DNA of 37,120 bases from Hondaea fermentalgiana (taxonomy: Eukaryota > Sar > Bigyra > Thraustochytrida > Thraustochytriidae): NCBI GenBank assembly GCA_014084085.1, contig NPFB01000068.1, positions 167,956-205,075 on the forward strand. Direction: 5' to 3'. The notes below the pieces were generated by a model, which was not told the DNA's origin, made no database searches, and saw only the letters and a list, made by a program, of their open reading frames with translations. Positions 9,425-19,499 of the stretch are shown in pieces (the first letter of the stretch is position 1; every line of letters begins with the position of its first letter). A program made the translations under genes and the position numbers.

Positions 9425-11401
9425 ATGACCATTATGAACGTCATGTACGACTTTCAGGGCGACCCTGCGCAGAGCACAGTTACTGTGAACTCGGGACAGG
9501 TCGTGGAGTTTGTTCAGGACTACGGCGACGGCTGGACCGAGGTTGCCTTTACAGACGGTTCGGGACTTCGGGGTGCTGTTCCCTCGACGTATTTGTCTGA
9601 GGCATCTGCGGCCCCGGCTCCGCCACCGCCGCAGCACCATGGGCAGGAGGCGCAATACCAACAACCGCAGTATCAACAATCTCAGCAGTTTCAGCAGCCA
9701 CAACAGTACCAGCAGCAACCTCCACCGCCGGCCGCGGTCGCCGATCAGGCTCTAGAGGCCGAGTTTGCCAAGTATCGTAAAATGCTCAAGGCAGGTCTCC
9801 CCGAGGGTGCTGTCATGCAAGCCGCGCAGCGCGACAATGTCACGCTGCCTAGTGACTTTTTCTCAGGCGGGGGTGGCAACAGCGGCCCGGGCGCTCCTGC
9901 CCAGTCCGGTCCAATGGGAGGTGGGTCGCAGGCTGACCCGCAATATGCCAAATATGCCAAAATGCTCAAAGCTGGACTTCCGGAAGGCGCTGTGGCGCAG
10001 GCGGCGCAGCGCGACGGTGTATCGCTTCCTGGAGACTTCTTCTCGGGCGGCGGAGGCAATGCTGGTGGTGCTCCTCCAGCCATGCCGCAAGCACAGCAAG
10101 ATCAGCCCTCTGGTCCTCCCGCCGGAGGCAATCCTTTACTTGCGGGAATCCAGGGCTTTGACAAGAGCAAGCTCCATGCGTCGGAAACTAGCGCGCCTCC
10201 ACCGCCGTCGCAGCAGCAAGATGCCGGGGGGGCTGTTGGTGGCAATCCTTTGCTCGCAGGCATCCAAGGCTTCAACAAGAACAAACTTAAAAAGTCAGCT
10301 CCCAAGCCAAAACCGCAAGAGGCGCCAAAGCCTGCTGCGCCTGCAAACGACATGATGAGCATGATCCAAGCCAAGGCTCTGGCTCGCAAGCAGCGCCAAG
10401 GTGCAGAGGATACGACCGAACACGCTCCAGCACACGGTGCTGATGGCGAGAGCCAGGAACCCGAGTGGATGCGTAAGCAACGTGAGATGAAAGCTGCCCA
10501 CGAAAGTGGTGCGCCCCCTTCTCAGCCAAAGCCGATGGCTTCGCAACCGGTTCCGCATAGCCAATCTTTTGCAGCGCAACGTGCGGCGCCCGCGCTTCAC
10601 AATGCGGGGGAGAACACAAGTTCGACTTCGCAGACATTCTCTCAAAGTTCAAGCGCGCCTCCGCCTCCGCCCTCTGCTTCATCAAGCGTGGCGCCACCCC
10701 CCGCGCCCCCTTCTTCAAGCGGCCCTCCCCCTCCTCCTCCTCCTCCTCCTCAACATCATCAACAAGAGCAACAGCAACAACAACAGCAACAGCAACCCCC
10801 CTCCTATCAAGCTCCAGCGCCGGCGCCAGCGCGCCAGGCACCTGCTGCGTCGCACTCGACGTTCTCGCAGAACAGCGGACATTCGACAGCTGTCCCACAG
10901 CAAGCTCCTCCTCCGCCTTCGTCGCTTGGACCTCCTGTTCATCAGCCACCTTCGCAGCCTGCCCATCAGCAAGATTCGTATCAGCAACAACCGCAGCAAC
11001 AATACCAGCAACAGCAATACCAGCAACAGCCGCCGCCGCCGCCACCGTCAGCACCAGCAACACACTCTGCACCGATGCGACAAGCGCCAGGACGAGCGGC
11101 GCCGACACGAGCGGCGCCGACACGAGCCGCGCCGTCACGAGCCGCGCCGTCACGAGCCGCGCCGTCACGAGCCGCTCCGTCACGAGCCGCACCAAATCGA
11201 AGTCCACCGGCACGCATTTCACAAAATGCCCCTCTGCCGCCACCTCGAGCTCCCCCAGCGCGAGCGCAGCCTTCTGCGGCGCCTCCTCCTCCGCCTTCGC
11301 AAATGGGATCAAGCACGGCACCCACTCCGCCACCCAGAACTGCGCCACATAGAGCTGCGCCGCAACGCCTGCCTCCGACCGCAGGTCAGCAATATCATTA
11401 A
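9425..11401 (+). CDS. SH3-WH2 proline-rich actin regulator with duplicated WASHC3-like motif
   Basis: 658 residues from the ATG at 9425; the open frame above it lacks a good start and reads as 5' UTR. The order is an N-terminal SH3 domain (residues about 4-60, MYDFQGDPAQSTVTVNSGQV ... GAVPSTYL) and a Gln/Pro linker. Next come two copies of a short helical motif (about 113-147 and 172-207; YAKYAKMLKAGLPEGAVAQA) like the conserved block of WASH-complex subunit 3 (CCDC53). Two WH2-type actin-binding motifs follow (about 234 and 272; NPLLAGIQGFNKNKLKKSA), then a long Pro/Gln-rich tail with a 15-nt repeat encoding RAAPS near 11098-11200. WH2 motifs bind G-actin and polyproline binds profilin or SH3 partners, so a role in branched-actin or endosomal dynamics is likely (inference). 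The stop lies 99 nt from the Nudix stop, tail to tail. It is not a plain WIP or WASP: it has no CA region or GTPase-binding domain. Confidence 0.85.
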   Translation: MTIMNVMYDFQGDPAQSTVTVNSGQVVEFVQDYGDGWTEVAFTDGSGLRGAVPSTYLSEASAAPAPPPPQHHGQEAQYQQPQYQQSQQFQQPQQYQQQPPPPAAVADQALEAEFAKYRKMLKAGLPEGAVMQAAQRDNVTLPSDFFSGGGGNSGPGAPAQSGPMGGGSQADPQYAKYAKMLKAGLPEGAVAQAAQRDGVSLPGDFFSGGGGNAGGAPPAMPQAQQDQPSGPPAGGNPLLAGIQGFDKSKLHASETSAPPPPSQQQDAGGAVGGNPLLAGIQGFNKNKLKKSAPKPKPQEAPKPAAPANDMMSMIQAKALARKQRQGAEDTTEHAPAHGADGESQEPEWMRKQREMKAAHESGAPPSQPKPMASQPVPHSQSFAAQRAAPALHNAGENTSSTSQTFSQSSSAPPPPPSASSSVAPPPAPPSSSGPPPPPPPPPQHHQQEQQQQQQQQQPPSYQAPAPAPARQAPAASHSTFSQNSGHSTAVPQQAPPPPSSLGPPVHQPPSQPAHQQDSYQQQPQQQYQQQQYQQQPPPPPPSAPATHSAPMRQAPGRAAPTRAAPTRAAPSRAAPSRAAPSRAAPSRAAPNRSPPARISQNAPLPPPRAPPARAQPSAAPPPPPSQMGSSTAPTPPPRTAPHRAAPQRLPPTAGQQYH

Positions 11402-11500
11402 GGATGATAAGCAGGTACAGATGCAAAGACCAGCTGTAGAATGGCCAACCTCGCCGCAGAGATGTCGTAGAAACAAAAAGAGAATAAAAGCAAAGGAATA

Positions 11501-12631
11501 TCACAAGCGAGACAGGAACGAAGTACCTAGAATGACCGGCGTGGCGGAAGTCAGTGCCAGTACAAGCATAGGGTATGTGCGCATATACATGCTCCAAGGC
11601 ATGGGCTCGTCAAAAGCCATGTGGTATCCGCGTCGCAAACTGTGAAGCAAGAAATTGTGCGCCTTGCTACCGAAAAGCTTTTCTACTTTGAAGCCGGGAA
11701 GAATCCTGTCCGTCACGCCGATTCGCTCGGTGCGAATACCTGACATATCCACGAGAAGATCGTTGACGATACCAAGTGTCATGCCCCATAGATAAAAGGC
11801 TTGACGTACAGCTTGTTCGTCTTCTGGCGGTGTGAGACTTGGACTTGCGGGCTGTGCATGGCCTGTCCTGGTGTCGACTTCAGCTGAAATGTAGAGCGGG
11901 TCGACGCGTAGTGGGACCATTGTGAAGAACATGCGGTCAAGTCGAAGAAGTTGCATGAGCTTGAAAGCCTTTGGGTTCTCTTTTGGAAAGCCCATATCGC
12001 CAACGCTAAAGCTGAGCGGCTGTGCCACATCGTCTTCGAGAAACATGTCGAGTGGCGACCATCCACAGGCCCCAACCTCGCTTGGCTCTGGCATAAGGGT
12101 CAATGTCTCATCCGTAACCTGCAGGTACACAAAGGAGCACACGATGAGAGCATTCTTGCCTTGCAGGACCTTGCGATCGTGGATGCGGCCTACGAATGCA
12201 AAGGGTGAATTCTTTCGAGGATTTGGCAAGAGGCTCTTGTCAAGCTCGGGAAGCACAAGACCAACTTCCTCAAAGACCTCGCGCGCAGCGGTGGCGCGAT
12301 CCTCTTCGCCCGCGTTCTGACGGCCGCCCGGGAGCCCGACTTGTCCGCCCCAGCGGTCGTCGTCGTTGCTTGCGCGGAGGATGAAGAATGCCTCGAGGTC
12401 GCGCACATCAGCAGCAGCAAAGACCTTGCGCGCATGCGCGGCGCGGCCTTCCCCCGCAAGGCCGCCGCTGTCCTCGTCGGGCGCGGCGCCCGCCGACAGT
12501 TGCTGCTGCAGCTCGGGCTTGGCGGACCTCGCCTTCGGTGCGACTCTGAGCAAGAGCGCCACGCACGCGCGCTTGCTCCCGGGCAGCAGCGTCGCGCGGC
12601 CCAGCAGCTCTCGCAGCTCCGCCACGCGCAT
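11501..12631 (-). CDS. Nudix hydrolase, CoA-pyrophosphatase-like
   Basis: 376 residues from the ATG at 12631 (MRVAELRELLGRATLLPGSK). The frame is open further upstream only through a CTTGC repeat, so that extension is rejected. The Nudix box is complete at about residues 98-121: GRQNAGEEDRATAAREVFEE then VGL, matching G-x5-E-x7-REUxEExGU. The preceding FFILRASNDDDRWGGQVGLP resembles the segment before the box in CoA diphosphatases (NUDT7/8 type), which split CoA into phosphopantetheine and 3',5'-ADP. The substrate is therefore inferred. Residues about 180-330 follow the fold with VCSFVYL and a CGWSPLDMFL segment. The C-terminus ends in a hydrophobic stretch (MYMRTYPMLVLALTSATPVI) that could anchor it to a membrane; SRL at the extreme C-terminus resembles a peroxisomal PTS1 tripeptide, which would fit NUDT7-like enzymes. 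Confidence 0.85.
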   Translation of the reverse strand: MRVAELRELLGRATLLPGSKRACVALLLRVAPKARSAKPELQQQLSAGAAPDEDSGGLAGEGRAAHARKVFAAADVRDLEAFFILRASNDDDRWGGQVGLPGGRQNAGEEDRATAAREVFEEVGLVLPELDKSLLPNPRKNSPFAFVGRIHDRKVLQGKNALIVCSFVYLQVTDETLTLMPEPSEVGACGWSPLDMFLEDDVAQPLSFSVGDMGFPKENPKAFKLMQLLRLDRMFFTMVPLRVDPLYISAEVDTRTGHAQPASPSLTPPEDEQAVRQAFYLWGMTLGIVNDLLVDMSGIRTERIGVTDRILPGFKVEKLFGSKAHNFLLHSLRRGYHMAFDEPMPWSMYMRTYPMLVLALTSATPVILGTSFLSRL

Positions 12632-13167
12632 GGCGTATGGTCTCGCGTGCTCGATTGTGTGTCCCCGGTAGCTTCGATTTGGTTTGGATTCTGCTGATTC
12701 TTGCTGCTGTTCTCGTCGCAAGAGTGGTAGTAGTAGTAGCCAACGTTGACGGTGCGGCTGAGCTTGCAAAAGTCGGACTTGGAGTTCGAGGTTGTCAAAG
12801 TCCGCCACGCCCTCGCCAACTAGGCTTCGCCTGCCTTGGCACGGGAGGACTTCTTCGTTGCCGAGACTTCGTTGCTTGTTTGCTTGCCTGCTTGCTTGCC
12901 TGCTGGCTTGCTTCTTCTGGGTTGTGGGCGGTGGGCGGAAGCAAAGCTTGAGCTTGCCTCCGGGGCGTGTTTTGGCAAGTTCATCACGAAGAGGCACGTA
13001 AAACCTTTCTTGACGCCACACCAGCTGCGACTGTAAAGAGCAAGCCTTGAGCCCTCGACGCAAAGTCGCAGGAGCTAGGTAGGAGGAGACGACAAGGATT
13101 TATTGCGGAGCCACATCAAACCAAGCCAAGTACGTCAAGTCAAGTCAAGTCAAGGCAAGTCAAGAGT
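12632..13167. promoter_or_regulatory. Shared promoter region of the Nudix and GST-like genes
   Basis: The two start codons face away from each other across 536 nt. The spacer holds a tetranucleotide tract of CTTG/CCTG units at about 12875-12917 and a GTCAA pentamer run at 13134-13163 ending just before the GST-like ATG, so probably in its 5' UTR. No TATA box or other known element was recognised. Confidence 0.5.
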
Positions 13168-14223
13168 ATGCAGCAGGATGCGGTCTTTGAGCTTGTAGGC
13201 GCAGATGGGAGCCCGTATTCGTGTAAAATGCGCGCGCTCTTGCGCTACCGGCGCATCCCGTTTCGCTGGGTACGAACCTTTGGACTCATGCAAGGCACTG
13301 ACGGAGACTTTTGGCGTGAAAAATTCCCAGACCTTCGCGCCAAGGTGATTCCCGTTCTTGTGCGACCCGATGGGACATACGGTAACGACTCGACACCCCT
13401 TATCCAAGATCTCGAGCAGCTCGTCCCAGACCCTCAGCGCAGCGCCAACCCCGCGCATGAAGGCGATCGTTTCTTGTCTCAAGTTCTCGAAGACTTTGCA
13501 GACGAATGGGGTACTAAGGTCATGTTTGCAGGGCGCTTCAAATCGCCAGAGGATGCGACCTTTGGCGCCGCATGGCAGCTTTGGCAATCGCCTGAGGCGG
13601 CAGCAGCAGGCATTGATCCGCAAGTCTTTGCGCAACGGCAGCGTGGCCGACGTGACATGGTGGGAGCTTTGGATTGGGCTCCCATGGAGGAAACTCTCCG
13701 GGAGATTTGCCGAATTCTCTCGGACATGGTGAAAAGTGGACAAGCCTTTCTCTTTGGCGACACGCCATCGGCAGCAGACTTTGCCTTGTATGGCCAGCTT
13801 CGACAAACGATCCAGGACCCATTGCCTGCAAAAATCATGTACGAGTTTCCCATGGCCTGGGCCTGGGTGTGGCGCGTTGACGACCTCAGCGGCTTTGAGC
13901 CCCGGGCAGAAGTGGCCAGCGCGCACACGCGAACATCGGCGACGCCTGCTGTAAAAGCGCTGCTATCGCTCGCGTCGCGCACATATTTTCCTTTTCTCGT
14001 GCACAACGAAAAGGCCCTTGCTTCGGGAGATAAAGGTGGCACCGCGAAGGTTCGCGTGCCTATTTTCGATGGCCGCTTCGTGCACACGCAGCCGCCTTTC
14101 AAGTACCAGCAGCGATGCCTCTTGCAGCTACGAGAGGGCTTCGCGCGGCTCTCTCCGCAACATCGTCGGTATTGTTCGGACGCCATCGCGGACGTCGCGT
14201 TTCTCGATTCTTCGAGACTCTAG
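13168..14223 (+). CDS. Glutathione S-transferase-like protein
   Basis: 351 residues from the ATG at 13168. An N-terminal thioredoxin-like GST domain (residues about 8-90) carries FELVGADGSPYSCKMRALLR, where the Ser/Cys of SPYSCK sits at the usual catalytic position. A cis-Pro region (VIPVLVRPDGTYGNDSTPLI) binds the glutathione backbone in relatives. A helical C-terminal domain contains FLFGDTPSAADFALYGQLRQ, the typical GST-C signature. At 351 residues it is longer than the usual 200-250; the extra C-terminal part (from about 250) has no recognised domain. Likely a cytosolic thiol transferase or conjugating enzyme; substrates cannot be told. It is a single exon, head-to-head with the Nudix gene. 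Confidence 0.8.
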   Translation: MQQDAVFELVGADGSPYSCKMRALLRYRRIPFRWVRTFGLMQGTDGDFWREKFPDLRAKVIPVLVRPDGTYGNDSTPLIQDLEQLVPDPQRSANPAHEGDRFLSQVLEDFADEWGTKVMFAGRFKSPEDATFGAAWQLWQSPEAAAAGIDPQVFAQRQRGRRDMVGALDWAPMEETLREICRILSDMVKSGQAFLFGDTPSAADFALYGQLRQTIQDPLPAKIMYEFPMAWAWVWRVDDLSGFEPRAEVASAHTRTSATPAVKALLSLASRTYFPFLVHNEKALASGDKGGTAKVRVPIFDGRFVHTQPPFKYQQRCLLQLREGFARLSPQHRRYCSDAIADVAFLDSSRL

Positions 14224-16765
14224 AAAGACTCTCATCACCTAGGATGATGAGCAGACGATTCTCTAGATTCGAAGATGAATCAGGAGGCCTAGTAGATGCA
14301 AAGAAGATCCTGAGAGCCATGAACCTTCGTACAAACTAGCCTTGAGAACGTAGGACGTTATATGTCCTCTTCAGCTCGATTGTGTTTCCTTGCGTAGGAT
14401 CATGCATTGATTGTCCCTTGCCCAACTATTAGACCGATCGTCGCGTAGCCGGCTCGATTGTGCATGCACCTGGCTACGCATCGAGTAAAGATTGTACGTC
14501 CGCCGGCTTTACGCTTCGAGGCAGCCAGCCAGCCAGCCAGCCCAACCCGTCCGTATTTTCACATGTGTACACCTGCGTATGAGTAAGAAGTGTCTGTGTT
14601 CCTTGCAATTGGTTGGTCCAGCTACAAGCATCCAAGGTGCAATTTGGCCTGGCGGACAGCGCCAAGCAAGCGGTCAAGCAAGCAGGCCGGCGCGTTTGGG
14701 CGGTATGAAGTTGACTGGTCGTGCGTCCCGCGAGCCACTTGACTGGGATGGCCCACAAGTCGAAAGACCCACCCATCTGCGTCCCAGGCATCAACCGAAA
14801 TGGCCCCGAAATCGAGCGCACGCATCATCGGCCCGGGACTGGCAGGCCGCGGCCCGCTCATCTCCACCCTTCATGCCTCGTCGCGCATCGTCACGTCTCA
14901 TTTCGTCCCGCCAAGAGCCCAGAGCGTCAGGGAGGGAGGGCTGGGGCCCAAGGCCCGCCCGCCTGCCTGCCTGCCATGATGGATGGATGGATGGATGGAT
15001 GACTTGATAGATGGATGGACGCGGCGTGACGCGAGAGGAGATTCTCGGCGAGCATAGATACCGTAGCGACGGAAAGGCAAAATGGCGGTTTGTGCATCAT
15101 GCTGGATCCTTGGCCCATGAAGTTTCCTCGCGCTCCGCGGACATTGCCTTGCTCCGTATATGCAGCCTGGCTCTCGTGTGTATGCATGCTTCAGGCAAGG
15201 GCCGGAATCGATGCATTTTTTTCGTCCGCTTCCCTCGAAGCGATTCGTTGGTCGGAGGCCCGGGCAGGCGGATGAGGCGCACAAGTATGGCCAACGAAGT
15301 CACGCCCAAGGACTTCGAGATTCTTGATCCGGTGCCCGCGTGGCCCATACCGCCGGGATTCTGCGCCATGTGGGCCTGTGCCACCTCGGCCCCGGGCCCC
15401 CGGGGAGCCAGGTCGGGCTTGCTTGCCTGCTTTCTTGCTCGCGTGCTTGCTTGCTTGCTTGCTGTGCGCACTCGTCTTCCTTCGTACAGCCGGGCCGAGG
15501 GAGGGCGCGGAGACGGGCGTGCGCCAACTCTGCGTTTTCCCTAGAGTGTTAAGAGGTCGCTCGCGGTGGGCCGGTCCGCTGTGGGGCGTGCGGAGCCCCC
15601 CTGGCCGCCCACAGCGGGGCCGCGGTGGGAAGCGCGCGCCCACGAAGCGCGGCGCCAAAACGCCAGGTCCTCGGGACGGGATGCACAAATGCTTGGAGTC
15701 GCTCGGGCCCCGGGCCCGCCGCAGGGTGCACGAGGCCGACGCGGGCGCGCGCACTGCTGTACGCGTCCATCTTCGTTTCCTTCGTCGCGGGCAGGCTGCA
15801 TGCAGCTGCAGGCTGCCGGCACCGACCATGGCGACCGACTCCTCGTCCAGGGCCGCAGCCAGCCAGGCACGAGATACTTTCTTTTCGAGTCTTTCGACAT
15901 GGCGTGCGTACCTGGCACACGTTTCGTTCTCGACGCACATCCATCCATGCACGCCCAGAGTGCGCGAAGACGCGAGACGAAACCCCCTTGCCGACAGACA
16001 GACAGACAGACAGTCAGACAGCCTGCAGGCCCAAGGCCCTCGCTCCCTTCCTTCCTTCCTTCCTTCCTTCGTTCCCGCGTGCGTGCGTGTTCCTCCGCTC
16101 GCGCCGACCTTGCGCGCCCGCGCCCGGACCGCTTTCGAAGTTGGCTTTCTTGGCGCACGCACGCCTCTTCGCAGCAGCCTTGTTGCTTCCCACACACGAC
16201 CGACCTCGAAGCTCGTTTTGGGCCTCACAGTCAAGCCAAGAGCATCATCGCCGCCCACCCACCCACTCGGCCTGGGCCTTCCTCTCCCCATCTTCGCCAC
16301 CGCCACCGCCACCATCGGTACCGTCCACCGCCGCGCCGGCCGGCCCGCGCGACGCGGCCTCTTCTGCGCAAGCGCGCCTTGCACGTGCAACCATCTGCAG
16401 CTGTAGCGAGCGCGGGAGCGAGCGAGCAAGCTGGGCGCGCGCTCATCTCGTTTCATCTCAGCTCATCTCGTCTCAGCTCATCTCGTCTCCTCTCGTCTCC
16501 TCGGGCCTGCTCGCCCTCCCTCGCGTCGCCCGCTCCCTCCCTCGCACGCAGGGCCGCGCCGCGCGCGCACGCTTCGTCGGAGGGCGCCTTCGAGGCCTCG
16601 CGCGGCGCGGAAGATAGATTGTGCGCGTCCCATCCATCCGTCCGCGCAGGCGGTGGTCGGTTGTGTGGCGCGGAGACGAGAGAGACGAGGTGCGTGGAAT
16701 CGAGTTGTGCAGAGCAGCGCGGAGGCGCACGCCCTCGCACGCACGCCCGCCCGGCGCCGCAGTGC
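14224..16765. other. Long low-complexity spacer
   Basis: About 2.5 kb with no supportable gene. It is GC-rich, so long frames occur by chance on both strands, but their translations are repeats (Arg/Ala/Ser/Pro runs). It holds CAGC units at 14520-14542, GGAT units at about 14980-15000, CTTG units at 15417-15465, GACA units at about 15994-16018, CCTT units at 16047-16070 and a CTCATCTCGT repeat at about 16442-16500. A perfect 8-bp stem lies at 14443-14450 and 14472-14479 (GCGTAGCC and GGCTACGC). Confidence 0.65.
14443..14479. repeat. Inverted repeat, 8-bp stem
   Basis: GCGTAGCC and GGCTACGC are separated by 21 nt. The element lies about 220 nt past the GST-like stop. It may be a chance hairpin; it lacks the features of a tRNA. 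Confidence 0.4.
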
Positions 16766-16867
16766 CGNNNNNNNNNNNNNNNNNNNNNNNNNNNNNNNNN
16801 NNNNNNNNNNNNNNNNNNNNNNNNNNNNNNNNNNNNNNNNNNNNNNNNNNNNNNNNNNNNNNNNNNN
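16766..16867. other. Assembly gap (run of N)
   Basis: A run of about 102 N, directly followed by a CTTT microsatellite. The repeat most likely broke the assembly, and the true length is unknown. The upstream region of the ATG1-like gene may be partly missing. Confidence 0.97.
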
Positions 16868-16918
<51 letters not shown>

Positions 16919-16921
16919 TCC
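16868..16921 (+). repeat. CTTT microsatellite
   Basis: About 13 units of CTTT run up to about 40 nt before the kinase ATG, so the tract probably lies in its 5' UTR or core promoter. Confidence 0.95.
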
Positions 16922-16958
16922 TTCTGTCAGAACATGAGTAATTCACGAATCGCCGGAA

Positions 16959-19347
16959 ATGTCGCAAAAGGTCGTCGGCCGCTGGCAGCTGGAGCGGCGC
17001 CTGGGCGCGGGCTCGTTCGCCAGCGTCTTCCTTGCGGGAAGAAGGTCGCTAGCCGCCGCGCCGCCCGCCGAAACGGACTCGAGGTCGCGCCATGGTCTCG
17101 CCGCCGCCGACCGACCCGACCTCGTCCCGGAACTCGCCGCCTCGTCAGACGCTCGCGCCGACACAGCCTCAGAGAAAGGCGTAGAGGCACGGCGGGACCG
17201 CGCGCCGACAGACGGGGAGGAAACGACCGCTCTCGCCGCCAACGCAGGCGCGAACTCGAATGCGTACGTCGAGGAAGACGCCAAAAATGACGCCAATGCG
17301 GGGACCTCAAGCAAATCCTCGTTGCAAACACAACCTCCAACTACTGCTACGTCTTTGACCGCGTTGCAACCCGAAGCACAGCAGACAAAGTCCTCACTCG
17401 AGTCAGGAGATGATGGAGCTCACGGGGCCGAGGAGAAAAAATACGCCTTGGTGCGCGATGACCCGAGGTTGTGGCCTGATCAAGTCGCAATCAAGGCGAT
17501 CTCACGCGCCAAACTCACGAAAAAGTTGGAGCGCAATCTGCAAAAAGAGGTGTCCATCCTGCAGGGGCTAACGCACATCAACATTGTTGCTCTCTATGAA
17601 ACGGTTGAGACGCATCGTCATATTTATCTGGTCATGGAGTATTGCGCTGGAGGCGACTTGCATGCCTTGCTTCGAAGCACGGGCCCGATGCCGGTGGACC
17701 TTGCAAGGCACATCGTAGGTCAGCTCTCGGAAGGTATGCACTTTTTATGGTCCCAGAATCTCATCCACCGCGACCTCAAACCTCACAATCTACTGCTGAC
17801 GGAGCGATCTATCCGCGGCGTCTTGAAAATTGCCGACTTTGGCTTTGCCACACACCTCGAGGCTGCAGCAATGGCGGACACTATGTGTGGCAGCCCTCTT
17901 TATATGGTACGTTGAAAACCGCCCTGGTGGCGTTGTCACATGACGAGATCTCATATCCCCGTTGATTATCATTTTTTCTAACGTGCTCGCTTTTTTACGC
18001 ACACCAAAGGCTCCGGAAGTTCTCGACGGCAAGCGCTACGACAGTAGCGCAGATCTTTGGTCCGCGGGAACCATTCTCTTCGAAATGCTTATTGGGACAC
18101 CACCTTTTCGAGGCGGTTCACCGCGCCAGCTCTTGCGAAACATTCTCCGTGCGCCATTTCGCTATCCGACCGAGAAACGGCCCTGTCCGCAAGACTGCGT
18201 TGATCTCCTGGAAAGCCTGCTTCGCGCCAATCCGGCCGAGCGTATTGGTTTTGAGGCCTTTTACAACCATCCATTCTTACGCGAAGGCGATCCTCCCAAT
18301 GCCGAATCTCTTGTCATCTCTATGGCACGCAGCGACAGTGAAGACTCGGAGCTGCCCGACTCTGCAGACGAAGTCGGAGACAGCGACAATGATGACAACA
18401 ACGATGGCAACGATGATAAAGGGGGCGCTCACGGTGCGGCGAATGGACGAGCGGGTTTCGCGCGGCGCACTTCGCCACAAGGCGCTCGCGATTATGCGTC
18501 CTCCACGGCCGGACAACACGTTATGCGAACAGACTCCCCCGGCGATGAGGCGTGGGAGATCATACCAGAAATAGCGCGAAGACCTAGCTCGCTTCGCAAG
18601 CGTACGCAGAGCGAACGCGTTTTACGATCCCCCCCACTGCATGGAAGAAGTCGAGGAGCTCCCGACACGGGTTCTGGGGCAGCCACGGGAGCTATGGAGC
18701 AAACCCCGAGCCCAAAGACCACACAGGCAGTGCAGGCGCTTCGCTTCGCTGGAGAGCTTGCAAAACGAGTTCGGTCGTTTGTAGATATCGCCCAAGGACT
18801 TGCTTTGGCGGAAAATGGGGCGGACCGTGGCATCGCTGCACATCTGACCATGTCCCACTATCGCAACATGGCAGCCATTGCGCTGGTCCTCACCGTCAAG
18901 GCTCTCAAGCTCCTCACACTTGCCCTCGATGCCACAGAAAGGGCTGCCGGCGTCTCTGATCAATCACTTCTCCGCGCTGCACGTGCTACGCGCAAAGACG
19001 TGCGTACATTGTACGCAGAAATTGTAACGCACGGAGAGCGCTTCCGGTCTCAGGCGCGTCAAGGCGCCGCGATCGACCAGGTGCCAAGTGCGGAGTCTCT
19101 TATGGTCGAAGTGGCTCTCCAACTTGCTCGTGTGAGCACGAGCGACTCTTTTGCAGTGGGGGACCCTCGTGATTCTGCAGACAGTTCTCCCTTGGCTGCG
19201 AAGCAAGCTGCAGGCATTGCTCTTGACACTGCAGTTGGTCTCTTGGAGCTACTGCTATGCGATCCCTCGGTCTCACCCGCTGACAAGTCGCGCGCAGTTG
19301 GACTCAAGGCAGTGTTCTTGCAGCGAAAGCGTAAGCTCTTCTCATGA
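16959..19347 (+). CDS. ATG1: ATG1/ULK-type autophagy serine/threonine kinase
   Basis: Two exons: 16959-17906 and 18010-19347. The 103-nt intron starts GTACGT and ends AAAG; splicing restores YM-APEV. Product 761 residues. Kinase motifs: Gly loop [10 protein letters not shown] (about 15-24), VAIK lysine (about 178), [14 protein letters not shown] (Asp about 272), DFG (about 293), [20 protein letters not shown]. The GSPLYMAPE activation segment and the [11 protein letters not shown] hinge are typical of ATG1/ULK kinases, which start autophagosome formation. The C-terminal 200 or so residues are helical ([40 protein letters not shown]), as expected of the ATG1 C-terminal tandem MIT region that binds ATG13. 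Oddity: a Ser/Ala/Asp-rich insert of roughly 150 residues splits the N-lobe between the Gly loop and VAIK. An ATG at 16934 is out of frame and would act as a uORF. Confidence 0.85.
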
Positions 19348-19499
19348 TGTTTACGCCGCTGGTGGGTAAGTCGGCCCAACAAGTGAATGTTGACTTATTT
19401 CGGTGTGTAGCACTACAACAAACAGAAACGAAAGCAAAAACTCGATTTGTTCAGAGTCGCTCATGCCACTGATCCATGCGCCCTTTTCGCATCCTTTTT

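Noticed and set aside
10287..11645. Long frames opposite and beside the SH3/WH2 gene (10287-11597 minus, 10506-11645 plus)
   Set aside because: They are shadows of the repetitive Pro/Gln-coding sequence; only the SH3/WH2 frame has domains.
14434..14485. tRNA-like fold around the 14443-14479 stem
   Set aside because: No T-loop GGTTCGAATCC-type box, anticodon arm or acceptor stem in the right places.
15191..17290. Long open frames on both strands between the GST-like gene and the kinase (for example 15191-16456 minus and 15566-17290 plus)
   Set aside because: They translate microsatellites and GC-rich sequence, have no domains, overlap each other, and one crosses the N run.
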